Notes under the pieces: generated by a model | Database searches by the model: none | What the model was told of the DNA's origin: nothing | Seen by the model: only the letters and a program-made list of their open reading frames with translations | NCBI RefSeq assembly: GCF_027172205.1 | Contig: NC_070619.1 | Span: 2,056,001 to 2,120,000, forward strand | Length of the DNA: 64,000 nt | Origin: Podarcis raffonei | Lineage: Eukaryota > Chordata > Lepidosauria > Squamata > Lacertidae | Reading direction: 5' to 3' | Shown: positions 10,973 through 21,949 of the stretch, piece by piece | Numbering within the stretch: the first letter of the stretch is position 1 | Layout of the letters: each line of letters begins with the position of its first letter | Position numbers and translations under genes: made by a program

Positions 10973-11169
10973 ACAGTTCAGGAAGTCTGTTCTTAAATCA
11001 AAGCATTTTTAAACCAAGGTGAGCTAAATGGAACACACTTGACAGGAAGCGGAACATGTTCTGCTTCCAAGGCAAAGTTCACAAACCAAAACACCTACTT
11101 CCGGGTTTGCAGCGTTCTTAATCCAAGTTGTTCATAAACTAAGCTGTTCTTAAACCAAGGTACCATTGA
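10973..11169. mobile_element. Tc1/mariner-type MITE inside an L2 copy
   Basis: Begins 'cagttcaggaagtctgttct' and ends 'ttaaaccaaggtaccattg'. The host L2 sequence resumes right after with 'gaaggcagccctgcatagg'. Confidence 0.6.
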
Positions 11170-11250
11170 CTTTTTGAAGGCAGCCCTGCATAGGGAAGTT
11201 TTTAATGTTTGACATGTTAATTTGCTTTTATATGTGTTGGAAGCCGCCTG
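11170..11250 (+). mobile_element. L2-like LINE, right piece
   Basis: 'aggcagccctgcatagggaa' and 'ttggaagccgcctggagag' continue the copy interrupted at 10973. Confidence 0.65.
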
Positions 11251-11259
11251 GAGAGACTG

Positions 11260-11749
11260 GTGCACCTAAGGCAGATGCATTCAAATTAATGGGCCTATGT
11301 AAGTCATTTACTCCGATGCTATGGGTCTCCTTTGAGTATTGCTAAGCTTAGATACAAGCCAAGAATCCTGGCCAAACAAATACTGGCGGTGGAGGTGCCA
11401 TGGTTCAGATTTTGGGGGTGGTTCTGCATGGCTCACATAGTGATGGGACAGGGAGGGCCATTTCCGTTAGTACCAGGGACAGCCTTGCAACCACTTTGTG
11501 AGGCCCCCCCACTACAGTGTGAAAAAGCAGCGTGAGTGACAGGTGTGGATGGGCTGCACCTTTTTTAAAGATATACTTAAGCCACCAACTTCCTGGCTCA
11601 AAGCAGAGCCTCTTGCCTCGGTACATTCTCATTTCCTTTCATTTTTGCTTTTCAAGCTGAATATAATGCCAAGTCCGTGTCCAAAGAACTACTCTCAGTT
11701 AGGACTTCAAGACAATCTTTTCTCTCTCCACCCCTGGGGCCAAGCCATA
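11260..11749. other. Non-genic stretch, nothing recognised
   Basis: No coding exon or repeat recognised. Confidence 0.4.
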
Positions 11750-12316
11750 CAACATTCGAAATTAGCCAGGCGCTTTTTGCACCTGGCTGTCGGTCACTCG
11801 TGACCAAGTGAAGATGCCCGGGTGCCAGGATGGCGCCTGACGTCTCCACCATCTGGGGATCAGGACTGTTTTCACACACTAATACCGCATCCTGTAGAAT
11901 TCTATCCATTATATTTTATCTGCACAATTGGAATGAATTTCAGGAACCCGAATGTGTTTTCAGTGCCACCTGAGCAGTAGCAGTGATCATCGTTATAGTG
12001 AATTGTTTTCACTTGTCTTTGCTTCCCCCACTGCCCTGCTCAGAGTTGGGAAGAATATTCCTATGTTATGAATGGTCCGTGTCTCCATTATAAGAAAAAG
12101 AGGTCGGAATAGGTCAATAGATTTGTGGACTGTCACTGGATAAAAGTGACTTCGCTTTTTTACATTCTCAAAGCTCAGTCAGTCCATCCTTTGAAAAATA
12201 ATACTTGAGAGCTGTCTTGCCCCAAAATGGCAACTAGACATTCCATTTTGGCAACTGCAGTCTTGGTTTAAGGAGCCATTTGGCTCCTAGCTTATATACC
12301 TGAATTTCTAATGCTG
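11750..12316 (+). mobile_element. Complete non-autonomous hAT element H1, 567 bp
   Basis: Flanked by a perfect 8-bp target duplication 'aagccata' (11742-11749 and 12317-12324). Ends are 'caacattcgaaattagccag' and 'tttctaatgctg', weak inverted repeats of the 'cagtgtt.gaaat' type. No open frame; internal motifs are shared with four other copies here. Confidence 0.88.
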
Positions 12317-12349
12317 AAGCCATATTAGAAACAGCTTCTGAAAGAAGGC

Positions 12350-12475
12350 AGTCCCCATAGCTCTGCAGTAGAACACCTGCTTTGCATGTAGAAGGTCTCA
12401 GGTCCTCTGGGGTTGGGGAAGACCCCTCTCGACCTGAATGCCTCAAGAGCCCACCATCAGTCAGAGTAGACCACA
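12350..12475 (+). mobile_element. tRNA-Ala-like SINE, truncated
   Basis: 'cacctgctttgcatgtagaa' followed by 'ccaccatcagtcagagtaga'. Confidence 0.55.
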
Positions 12476-12564
12476 GGGGTGGGGGCCTCAGGTTCAAGGG
12501 CCATACACCTCCCTCCAGCCCCCAGCCCTGCTTTGCACCTTTGTTTGCCTGGCTGGGGTATGTC

Positions 12565-12790
12565 CTTGGTGTAGTGATTCAGGTGTTGGGCTAGTACTGG
12601 GGTTCGAGTCCCTGCTTGGCCAGGAAATTCGCTGGGTGACCTTGCTCCAGTCGCTACCTCTCAGCCTAACCTACCTCACAGGGTTGTTGTTTGAATTATA
12701 AATGCTGAGAGGGGAGGAACTATGTACACCAGCTTGAGCTCCCTGCAGGAAAAGGTGGGATGTAAAGGCAATTAATAATAATAATGTCTT
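12565..12790 (+). mobile_element. MIR-like (CORE) SINE
   Basis: 'tgtagtgattcaggtgttgg', 'gttcgagtccctgcttggc', 'acctacctcacagggttgtt' and end 'gaaaaggtgggatgtaaag' before an (ATA) run. Confidence 0.75.
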
Positions 12791-12803
12791 CATTTGAATA
12801 GAG

Positions 12804-12939
12804 CAGGGTTTCCCAAACTTGGGTCTCCAGCTGTTTTTGGACTACAACTCCCATCATCTCTACCTAGCAGGACCAGTGGTCTGGGATGATGGGAATTGTA
12901 GTCTTAAAACAGCAGGATGCTCAAGTTTGGGAAATCCTG
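12804..12939. mobile_element. Foldback element F1
   Basis: Arms 'cagggtttcccaaacttggg' and 'tcaagtttgggaaatcctg' around a shared core 'ctacaactcccatcat'. Flanking octamers 'gaatagag' and 'aaatacag' agree at six of eight bases, as in an old hAT target duplication. Confidence 0.8.
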
Positions 12940-13229
12940 AAATACAGGATAGAGAGGGGGTGGAAACCCTTGAAAGGGAATGTGGCCTTTGGACTGGGAA
13001 GCCTGGAGCAAAGTAAGGTGGGGAACCTCCGGATGGTGCGGGGATCACAAGTTCCATCATCGTCCCTGATCGTTGGTCATGCCGCCTAGGGGGGCTGACA
13101 AGAGTCAATGTCCCAGCAATTCCCGCAAGGCCTCAGGCATCCCCAAATCCTGCTCTTAACAACCCCACCTGTCCACCTCGGTCGAAGGCAGCTTCAGATG
13201 AGAAGAGCTCTGGAGCTCATGCTTTTTAT

Positions 13230-13370
13230 TTCAGCAGGGTACTTGTATCTCTGCATCAGTGTTAATTGGGCTGCTTTTGTTTTTATTTTGATTGTGTATT
13301 TTGTGTTTTTATATTGTGATTTTATGTTGTAGCCACCCTGAGACTGGTGGGTATAGGGCGGGATACAAAA
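13230..13370 (+). mobile_element. L2-like LINE 3' end
   Basis: 'tttatgttgtagccaccctg' and 'tagggcgggatacaaaac' match the L2-like 3' terminus. Confidence 0.6.
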
Positions 13371-13469
13371 CAATCAGGGAACATGTTGGGATCAGGCTCC
13401 TATCTTCCACCCCTTCTTTTTTTAAAAAGCCAGTGGCTATCAGCCACAATGGCCATCTTCTCCCTCCAC

Positions 13470-13612
13470 TGTGATGGTCAGTACTTCTGAATGCCATTGC
13501 TGGGGATCCCAAGCAGGGAGAGTTGGTTGCTCTGGTCCTCCTTGTGGGCATCTGGCTGGCCGCTGTGAGCACAGGATGCTGGACCAGATGGGCTCCCTTT
13601 GGCCAAATCCAG
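13470..13612 (+). mobile_element. CR1-like LINE 3' end
   Basis: 'gtacttctgaatgccattg', 'catctggctggccgctgtga' and 'ggatgctggaccagatggg'. Confidence 0.7.
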
Positions 13613-13619
13613 CAGGGAC

Positions 13620-13865
13620 CAGGTTATGTTTTTAAGGTCTACAAACCTCTTGTCTAAATCTCTGCCTGCCCCACCAGTAACCCAGTACACCTTTTTCTCT
13701 TTTGCCTTCTCCCTAGGTTTCTTGTAGTCGGGATCCCCCTCCCCAAAACAACCTTCGGAAGGACTGAGCACACCTTTCCTGGGAACCCATGAACGGCTGG
13801 GACAGGTAGGAGCTTCCTGTCTTGTGTGACTTGGAGGGTTGAGCCCAACAGTAGTCAAACTCAGA
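13620..13865. other. Non-genic stretch, nothing recognised
   Basis: No exon or repeat recognised. Confidence 0.35.
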
Positions 13866-13869
13866 GCGG

Positions 13870-14140
13870 ATCCACAGAAACCGGACTGTGGAGCTCACTC
13901 CTCCCAGGAATGGCCGCCAACTTGGATGGCTTTAAAGCAAGATTGGGCAGATTCATGGAGAAGGAGGAGGCGATCAGTGGCTGCTCGCCACGGTCGGAGG
14001 CAGCAAATGCTTTTCAGGAGACCAGAGGGGCCGTGTGCTCAAATCCGACTTGGGGTTTCCTGCAATGGGCATCTGGTTGGCAACTGTGAGAAGAGGATGA
14101 TGGACTAGATGGGCTTGATCCAGCAGCCTATTCTTATTTT
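13870..14140 (+). mobile_element. CR1-like LINE 3' region
   Basis: 'actgtggagctcactcctcc', 'aacttggatggctttaaagc' and 'catctggttggcaactgtga', ending at 'cttgatccagcagcc'. Confidence 0.75.
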
Positions 14141-14561
14141 CTTACTGACGGACTTGACTGTGTAAGATCCATTAATTTCAATGGGTCTTCTCTGAGGAGA
14201 ACTTAGTTGGTGACAACCCTTGAGGATGAGGATGATGATTTTAAGATGTCACTGTGGCCTGGTGTCTGGAAAAAAGAAAAATGATAAGAATTGGTTCTGG
14301 CGACTAGACCTGGACTCTCCCGTTTTGCTTTTTCCAAGGCAAGGTACTACAGTTGCTGGAGGGCAATCCGCCGGGACCAGCCCTAGCTTCTTGTTTCCCC
14401 AGAAACATTAAGCTGCCCTGATAAAGGACTTAGGCTCCAAATGTAAGAATCAGCCTGTTGGATCAGGCCAAGGGCTCGTCCAGTCCAGCATCCTGTTCTT
14501 GCAGTGGCCAACCAGATGTTCACTATGGGAAACCCAAAGCAGGACCCGAGTGCAACAGCAG

Positions 14562-15453
14562 CAGGGTTCGAAATTAACCAGGCACATTTTGCACCTGGCT
14601 TTTGACCACTTGCGACCAAGTGAATTTGCCAGGATGCTGCCTGACATCTCCACCATCTGGAGGTGCATGCCTGGGGGGTCCTTGGACCTGGACTGTTTTC
14701 ACACACTAATACCCAACCTTGTAGAATTCTATCCATTATATTTTATCTGTACAATCGGGATAAATTTCAGGAACCAAAATGCTTTTTCAGTGCAGCCTGA
14801 GCAGGAGCAGTGAACTATGTTATACTGAATTGTTGTCACTTGTCTTTGCTTCCCCCACTGCCCTGCTCAGAGTTGGGAAGAATATTCCCACGTCATGAAT
14901 GGTCTGAGTAACCATTAAGAAAAAGAGGTTGGAATAGGCCAGTATATATGGGAACTAGATAAAGTGACTTTTCTTCTTTTAAGTTCTCAAAGCTCTTAAC
15001 CAAGCTCAAGGTTGTCGTCTGAACTAGCCAGATGTTTAACTGAGAATCAATCACAGTCAGTCCATCATTTGGAAAATAAGACTTTAGAGCCAACTTACCC
15101 CAGAATGGCAACTAGACATTTTGTTTTGGCGACTGTGACCTTGGTCTACGGCAGGAGTCAGCAGACTTTTTCAGCAGGGGGCCAGTCCACTGTCCCTCAG
15201 ACTTGGGGGGGGGGCAGACTATATTTTTTGGGGGGGGGGAATGAACAAATTCCTATGCCCCACAAATAACCCAGAGATGCATTTTAAATAAAAGCACACA
15301 TTCTACTCATGTAAAAACACTCTGATTCCCAGACAGTCTGCAGGCTGGATTGAGAAGGCGATTGGGCCGGATCTGGCCCCAGGCCTTAGTTTGCCTAACC
15401 TGGTCTACGGAGCCATTTGGCTCCTAGCTTATGTATCTGAGTTTTTAACACTG
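14562..15453 (+). mobile_element. Complete hAT element H1 carrying a second hAT insertion
   Basis: Perfect 8-bp target duplication 'aacagcag' at 14554-14561 and 15454-15461. Ends are 'cagggttcgaaattaaccag' and 'gagtttttaacactg'. Without the nested element it is about 633 bp. No open frame. Confidence 0.9.
15152..15402 (+). mobile_element. Short hAT element H2 nested in H1
   Basis: Perfect 8-bp target duplication 'gtctacgg' at 15144-15151 and 15403-15410. Starts 'caggagtcagcagacttttt' and ends 'ccttagtttgcctaacctg', imperfect inverted ends of the 'caggggtcrgcaaac' type. 251 bp, noncoding. Confidence 0.9.
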
Positions 15454-15569
15454 AACAGCAGCAACTCTCCCCACTTGCAACTCCCAGCAACGGTAGAGGG
15501 AGAACATAAGTGACTGTGGCTGGTATCTGCTGATAAGTCTTGTCCTGTGCAGATTTGTCTAACCCACCC

Positions 15570-15645
15570 CCCACTTGCCTTGCAAGGGGTTGGAGTAGAT
15601 GACCCTTGGTGCCTTCCAATTCCACAGTTCTGTGATTCTGTTATT
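15570..15645 (+). mobile_element. CR1/SINE 3' tail
   Basis: 'ggggttggagtagatgaccc' and 'cacagttctgtgattctg'. Confidence 0.6.
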
Positions 15646-15784
15646 ACAACCAAGCAAAAGGACTACCATGATGAGGGGCATTGCCTGGGAGAGAAGAGGT
15701 GTGGCCTGGAAAAAGAGAGAGTCCTCAGGGCTGGACAGTGGGTCACATTTCCCCCCAAGCCCCCCCACAGTAGCTGTGCAATAC

Positions 15785-15955
15785 AAGCATAGGAGCTCAC
15801 TCCTAGGGGCTGAGGTCCCTTTGAGTCCCCACAATAAAATATTTGAGGGGCTAAGGCCCCCCAAAGTTGATGGGCATTGCCATTCAAATGGTATGTGTGC
15901 ACCGCCTCTTGCGATCGATTATGGGGGGGGGCTTACCTGCCCCCCTACAAACAAT
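15785..15955 (+). repeat. Unclassified dispersed repeat U1, copy 1
   Basis: Shares about 170 bp with 21417-21592, including 'caaagttgatgggcattgcc', 'attcaaatggt' and 'gggcttacctgcccccc'. No family is recognised. Confidence 0.65.
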
Positions 15956-15959
15956 CTGG

Positions 15960-16556
15960 GGTATGTGGTGGCACGGTTAGGAACGGGCAGTAACTCATCT
16001 GATATAGCCAGGAAAACCTTGGAGACTGTTTAAGGGGCAGCCTTTAGTTAACGAGCACAAGCAGTTCTTGCAATTCTCTGCCATGGGAAGCAGCGAAGGA
16101 GGCAAATTGGTGGCAGAGAGGAATTCAAACAGCCCCTGAGTTTTGGAGTTTTAAGATCGGTTGCCAGGGAGGGCTGGTGGTGCTCATCTCCCGAGGCATC
16201 TCTGGCTGGGCGCTGAGGGAATTCGGATGCTGCTTGATGCGACAGACCTATATTCCTGTGTTGCAAAATCTGTGTGTGCGAGAGCAAGAGGCAGGAATAG
16301 GAAGTCCACCACGTATCGTCTGAGGTGTGCTCAGCCTAGTTTCCTATGCATTCCCTCCCTCTCTTTCTCCCGCTGGCAAACAAGGCCACTTGAGCCCAGG
16401 TGTTGCAGTGAAATTGCCATGATCCGTAAGTGACCCAGGTAGGACTGGACCCGTAAAATGCAGGTGGCTGGTCCTTGGTGTGTGTGTGTAGGGAAGCCTC
16501 TCTGCTTGCTCCCAGATACTCTCTTCTCCACCTGACTTTGAGCAAGGAGGACCTAA
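15960..16556. other. Non-genic stretch, nothing recognised
   Basis: No coding exon or identifiable repeat. Confidence 0.4.
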
Positions 16557-16564
16557 CCCCATAG

Positions 16565-16647
16565 CATAGCTGTCAACTTTTCCCTTTTCTTGCAAGGAAT
16601 CCTATTCGGAATAAGGGAATTTCCCTTTTAAAAAGTTGACAGCTATG
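16565..16647. mobile_element. Minute hAT-like MITE, 83 bp
   Basis: Inverted ends 'catagctgtcaacttttccc' and 'aaaaagttgacagctatg', flanked by a perfect 8-bp target duplication 'ccccatag' (16557-16564 and 16648-16655). Confidence 0.88.
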
Positions 16648-16659
16648 CCCCATAGGTAT

Positions 16660-17970
16660 GTAAGGGGGCAAGTCCTTGTCCTTTCCTACCAGCTGCCAAA
16701 AGTCAACAGGTGGAAACTTCAGGTGAAACCTGACTTCCTTGGCATAGTAGTGGTGGCTAACGCTACACTTGTTGGACTTGACACCTGCAATGGGACTCCC
16801 TGTAAGAAAAAGCAGCATCGAAACCTCCTTCTCCCCGTATCCACTGCCTGGCTTCTGCGTTGTGGTCATATATGAGTGTGACCACTACAGCTGCAGACCC
16901 TTTTTTTTAGTGGTTGAAGTTCCTGGACAAAAGCACCATTTTCTTCCCTATGTGTAAAGGAGAGGGATTTGGGGTGCTGCTGTTGTGTGGAAGAAGGGTG
17001 CTTGCAGGAAGACCTCCGCTCCTTGCACTGCGTCCCCTTCAGAGATCCTGAAGTTGCGTGCGCATGTAATGCATATTCCATCCACAGAGGGCAGGAGCTC
17101 TGTGGCCCTCCAGGCGCTGCTGTACTACAACTCCCATTGCCACACACACATGTACATGCACACGCACACTATCAAACAATGTGGGGGGCAACAGCTGGAG
17201 GGACACAGAAGTTTCCCTGGCCCTGACATTGGGAGGCACTGTGTCCCCTTCACCCCCCCACATCAACCCCCCCCCCCAGTATTAAACATACTGCCTAACA
17301 ACATGTTTCAGAATCTTTCCACACTGCCCTGTGGCTTTTAAATTAAATAACTTCTAATTAGCTTTAATCCTGAATAACCAAACAAAATGTTTTTTAAAAA
17401 AACAAACTTATGCACACACCCCCGACTTTTATTTATTTATTTTGCAGGCATGGTAGGGTTCCTTAAAGCACCCACTGTCCTTTCTTTTCCCCATTTCTCT
17501 ACACTCACCCCCCCGAAGAAGGCGGGGTTTGGGGGTTTTTTTGTATTTTGGTTGTGTCCTCATGCTGCTTTCAACTCAGCCTGGCTCCTGTGACTGACAA
17601 GCGATGGGGATGTGTGGCACAGGAAGGGTTAAGGTCTGCCATTTTGTTATGTAACACCCTTAATGGACATATCAGTGAATGGCATGAAGATGGCAGGGCT
17701 TAACCCTTCGTGTGCTGCAGCTCAAAGCTCGACTCTGTGGAGTCCCCCCCCCCTTTGTTTTGTTTTTAAAGCTTTGACTCCAAACACACACACCTTTTTA
17801 AAAGAATCCCAAAATGCAACTTGATTTCTCTCTCTTCAGACATAGCATATATATATATGTGCATACATATCAGGTTAATGAAATAGAACTTGCCTTTTAA
17901 AATAAGTGTCAGTCTTTATTCAACTTGAGTCCTGCTGTAAGTAGGTTGGTTGATATCAATGGACCTACAG
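16660..17970. other. Non-genic stretch, short simple repeats only
   Basis: Contains CA-rich and poly-C runs; no exon or transposon recognised. Confidence 0.4.
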
Positions 17971-17978
17971 TTTGGCTG

Positions 17979-18062
17979 CAATCCTTAAACCTTACCTGGG
18001 AGTAAGCCCCAGCAAATTTAATAGGGCTTACTTCAGAGTAGACCTGACTGGATTGCACTGTC
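17979..18062. mobile_element. Short palindromic MITE
   Basis: Ends 'ctgcaatccttaaaccttac' and 'agacctgactggattgcac' are imperfect inverted repeats; inner arms 'ctgggagtaagcccc' and 'ggcttacttcagagtag' pair as well. Confidence 0.6.
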
Positions 18063-18276
18063 CTGCCCAACATTATTTTCAAAGAGCTACTCTGAGTAGA
18101 ACTGAAGACAACTACATTCCGGAATATGAGCTGTAATATCTGATATTTTTCTTTTTCCAAATAATTCTAGGAATGTAGGGAAAATGTGTTGGGTTGTTTT
18201 TTTTTTAAGGGACCTGTTTCATAAAGGAGAGAAACTTTTATTTTCTGCTTTTCTTTAAGGCTAAAACATATATAAC

Positions 18277-18277
18277 A

Positions 18278-18320
<43 letters not shown>

Positions 18321-18334
18321 TATTATTATTATTA
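18277..18334. repeat. (ATT)n microsatellite
   Basis: About 19 trinucleotide units with one interruption. Confidence 0.95.
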
Positions 18335-18443
18335 CAACCAAGAATACTACTCTGTTTACTTGGAGAGAGGAGGGGGCCTTCCTTTTTTTAAAAAAAATAC
18401 ATATTTCAGTATGTCCACAGGTACAATTCCATGCTTTAGCTGA

Positions 18444-18513
18444 GATTCCTGCATTGCAGGGGGTTGGACTAGGTGACCCTTGGGTCCCTTCCAACTCTAC
18501 GGTTCTGATTCAA
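18444..18513 (+). mobile_element. CR1/SINE 3' tail
   Basis: 'ctgcattgcagggggttgga' and 'cccttccaactctacggttc'. Confidence 0.6.
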
Positions 18514-18689
18514 CAGAATAAATAAGGAAAGGGTGGGTTTATGAAGGATCAAGGGAGGAAGAGTGTAATAAAAAAGGTCCAGGCGGAAGAAACTTTTGTT
18601 TCACTTGACATTGAAAAGCTTGTAAATGAAAGTTGGCGCAAGCTATTTGCACTCGCATGGAGCGCTCGCCACATAAAAAGAGCCCTGCG

Positions 18690-18786
18690 GCCGCAGGATC
18701 AGGCCATTTAGCCCAGCATCCTGTCCTGAGCGTGGCCAGGCAAATGCCCCCATGAGAAGCCCACAAGGACAACTGGAATCCAGACC
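18690..18786 (-). mobile_element. CR1-like LINE fragment
   Basis: 'ggatcaggccatttagccca', 'gcatcctgtcctgagcgtgg', 'gagaagcccacaagg'. Confidence 0.55.
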
Positions 18787-18787
18787 G

Positions 18788-18938
18788 CAGAGTTTCCCAA
18801 ACTTAGGCTGTTTATTGGTGGGTTTTTGTTTGTTTTTTACTACAATTACCACCATCCCTGGCCACTGGTCGTGCTAGCTAAGGATGATGGGAGTTGTAGT
18901 CCAGAAACAGCTGGAGAATTAAGTTTGGGGAAACCCTG
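18788..18938. mobile_element. Foldback element F1, diverged
   Basis: Arms 'cagagtttcccaaacttagg' and 'aagtttggggaaaccctg'; core 'gatgatgggagttgtagtcc'. Confidence 0.75.
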
Positions 18939-18939
18939 A

Positions 18940-19440
18940 TCTAGAGGCATTTACCACCTCTGACCATGCTGGCAGAACAGCAGCCATTCTGACTGGTAGC
19001 CGTGGAATCGTCCTGTTCTCTTTGCCTTCCTTACACACCGATGTTTTTCCTAGGTTGTCTAGTGGGGATTGTTCTTCGCCTCTCCAGCATCCTGCTCTCT
19101 CTGGAGACCCATTTCCTTAAGATGTAGCCTTTGATTTGCATTAGTGCTGGAGGCAACAGCCCTGGTTCTTGTCCAGAGAGGCTGCCGTTCTGCATGCTAA
19201 GTTGAGTGGCTTTCTGTTTTTCATTGGCTTGCTCGGTTTATCCTCCCTGCACCCCTACTTTCCTCCAGAAGGAGCTCAGAGAGGTCTGTGCATGTGGCCC
19301 TCCTTTGCAGGTTGTTGTTGCTGCTTCTGTTCAGATGACATTTATATTTTTTAGAAAGCAAGCTAGTTTCTATACATGGACTCTCACATGCCCCTCTGCA
19401 TGCATCCAGGCAAGCGAGAGGTGCGATCGGGATTCCAGGG
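18940..19440. other. Non-genic stretch, nothing recognised
   Basis: No coding exon or clear repeat family. Confidence 0.4.
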
Positions 19441-19441
19441 C

Positions 19442-19562
19442 AATTCTCAGTTGGTTGAGAGACTGTTACTCTCAGGGTCGTGGGTTCGAAACCCACATTA
19501 GGCAAAAGCTTCCTGCATTGCAGGGGTTGGACTAGATGACCCTTGTGGTCCCTTCCAACTGT
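19442..19562 (+). mobile_element. SINE: tRNA-Lys-like head, CR1 tail
   Basis: 'ctcagttggttgagagactg', B box 'ggttcgaaacc', tail 'ggggttggactagatgaccc'. Confidence 0.8.
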
Positions 19563-19569
19563 GACTCCA

Positions 19570-20065
19570 ACCAGACAAAAACACTCAAGGGGAAGAGTGC
19601 CTTGTCCCCACCCCCCACAGGCTTCAACATCCCTGTCCTTGCTGTAGACAGCGACCCTGCAAGGTAGGGCTAGCCACAAAGCCAGTTGCGCCTGTCATAA
19701 CCCCAACCCACCACTTCCCCTCGAAGGAGCCCAGGGCAGCAGAGAGATGGGCAATCCAGAAATAAAGCTGAAACATTTTTAAAGCAATTGCAATTAAAAA
19801 CATCTCAGAGCTGTTACAGCATTCTTCTATCCAGTGGTCTTCGGGCTGCCTGCAACAGTCTTCTTCAGCCACCACCAAATGCTTGGGTAAACAAGGAACG
19901 TGTTCAAAGAATCAGCATGCCTCCTCCCGTGTAGACCTGTCCATATGGTGAGGGTGATGCCCTTTCCCAAAGCTCTTCCCTCAATATCCCTGCATCAGAG
20001 GTGGAAATAGGAACTTTGGAAGCTGCCTTATGCACTTGTACCACTTGTCCCAATTGCGACCACAC
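19570..20065. other. Non-genic stretch, nothing recognised
   Basis: No coding exon or clear repeat family. Confidence 0.4.
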
Positions 20066-20074
20066 GGAGACCTC

Positions 20075-20195
20075 TGGGTTCCAGTTTGGCAACTGGGGTC
20101 CCTTAGAAGGATCTGAAATATTTTCCTTGAAGCTTGAATTTATTTTATTCTGGATTGTTTGATTTGATGTTTTAATGTGTTGCAAACCGCCCCTT
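20075..20195 (+). mobile_element. L2-related fragment
   Basis: 'gattgtttgatttgatgttt' and 'taatgtgttgcaaaccgccc'; inverted relative to 4650-4790. Confidence 0.55.
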
Positions 20196-20399
20196 TCCTA
20201 ATACGTTTGCTTGCACGCAGAGTTAGCTGGTTGCCCAAAACTCACAGGATCAAGAAAGATTTCCTTTATTTTCGGGCAGCAGGTAGAACTTGCTCTGGCG
20301 GCTGTAGTGGCAGCTATGTATGGAAATGTCTGTATAGCTGATTTCTTTTTGTCTGAGTTGCTGGCTGAGCCGCTGGGTAGGTTGCTGCTCCTTGCGGAT

Positions 20400-20490
20400 T
20401 TCTGTTTGGGGGCATCTGGTTGGCCACTGTGAGGGCACGATGCCGGACTCAATGGGACTCCCCTCTGGTCTAGCCAGCTGCAGGGCTCTC
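20400..20490 (+). mobile_element. CR1-like LINE 3' end
   Basis: 'gggggcatctggttggccac' and 'cgatgccggactcaatggg'. Confidence 0.6.
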
Positions 20491-20499
20491 CTCACCTTC

Positions 20500-21410
20500 A
20501 TAAACTGAAATTTACCCTTTGCTTTTTCTTTCCTTTCCCTTATAACCTTCCCTGCAGTGGCGAAAGAAAGCGGTATTACTCTCCCGCAAGCTCCTTTTCC
20601 CTTCGCCTCTCTTCCGAGCAGGAGGTGAATTTATGTCAATATGTGATAGGATTCTGTCACGAGGCACCCCATGCTGGAAAAGACACTGCCTGAATTATAC
20701 CAGGTTTGTCTCCATTTCTTTAAAGGAAGGCGGTTGGGGGTATTAAAAAAAAACGTTTCTGGGGCTGCAAACAAACAAACCCCAACTTCCTGTCTTCCAG
20801 GTGATAGAAGGGCCTGTCCCCATTATTGTGACAGACAGGGAAAGGGGTGGCGGGTGTTGAGCAAGTGGCGAGTCAAGAATTGCAGAGAGGCAACTAGGCT
20901 GAAACTGACAAAGGTTGTGAGGTTTTCTTCTTCCTTTAGTTTGCAGGCTGGACTAACCACTAAATCATAGAATTGCAGAGTTGGAAGGCTCCTTGGCCAT
21001 TGAAAGAAGTCTCTGCCCAGGAGTTTTGCGGCTTCCCTACCCCTAGGAAGGAGCGCTGTAGGTCCAGTTCTCCTTCCTCCTAAAGTCCTGCTGGGATCCG
21101 GTTGTGCAAGGTGTTTACACACACACACAAACACAACTTTGTTCATAGCGCATTTTGTGCTTCTGTTTTGCATCTTTGTGCTGTCCACCGCCCTGGCAGG
21201 GTGTTGTACCTATTTAATAAACAAACAACACACTGGCAGCTCTCTAAGGGTGCACAATTCTGCAGACAAATTGTGAGCTTTGGGAATGGGGAGCACTTGC
21301 AACCCCCCCCCCCGATGTTGGGCTCCGACTGCCATCACTCCTAACCATTGGCTATGCTGCCTGCAGGGAGGGGGGAGTCCCTACACCATCTGCAGGGGGG
21401 GGGCAAGCCC
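20500..21410. other. Non-genic stretch with one short CR1 trace
   Basis: A CR1 trace 'aatcatagaattgcagagtt' lies at 20963. No coding exon is supported. Confidence 0.4.
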
Positions 21411-21416
21411 CTTGAT

Positions 21417-21592
21417 CTGAGGAGCCAGTTCCTAGGGGCCAAGGTCCCTTGGGCCCCCACCCTAGAATATTTGAGGGGGCCGCCCCTCTCCAAAGTTGAT
21501 GGGCATTGCCATTCAAATGGTGTCCATGCACCGCAGCATGTGATTGATTCTGTGGGGTGGGGCTTACCTGCCCCCCACCTCAATATTTTATT
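21417..21592 (+). repeat. Unclassified dispersed repeat U1, copy 2
   Basis: Direct-orientation partner of 15785-15955, sharing 'agttgatgggcattgccatt' and neighbouring blocks. Confidence 0.65.
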
Positions 21593-21949
21593 CAGGTTGG
21601 CACTCCTGGCAGCCGGTGGCAGCAGGCTGGATGCCAGAGAATCCTGGCTCTCTCCCAAATTGACAAAGCAGCTTCCTAGACCTCGTGGTTTGCTAAATGC
21701 GCTGCTGCTTCGGCTCTGTGAAGTCTGGAAGGGTTTTCCGTTGCAGGGACAGGCCACCTGCGGCAAAAGCATTTCTTTTCCTGCCTCCACCTTGTTTTTT
21801 TACGGAGGGGGAAGTTTCTTCCTTCTGTGCAATGCATCCTGGGAAGCCTTTCCTTCCCCCCCCCCCACCTTCCTGGTTTGGAGAAAAGTTGCTTTTTCTT
21901 TGCCAACTCCCCGCTGGGTGATTCTCCTGGGGGCTGGGCTCATGGTGTT

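Larger units (their letters stand above)
14448..15495 (-). mobile_element. CR1-like LINE fragment split by a hAT insertion
   Basis: The left part (14448-14561: 'ttggatcaggccaagggctc', 'agtccagcatcctgttcttg') and right part (15454-15495: 'caactctccccacttgc', 'aactcccagcaacgg') form one reverse-orientation CR1 copy interrupted at the duplicated octamer 'aacagcag'. Confidence 0.8.
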
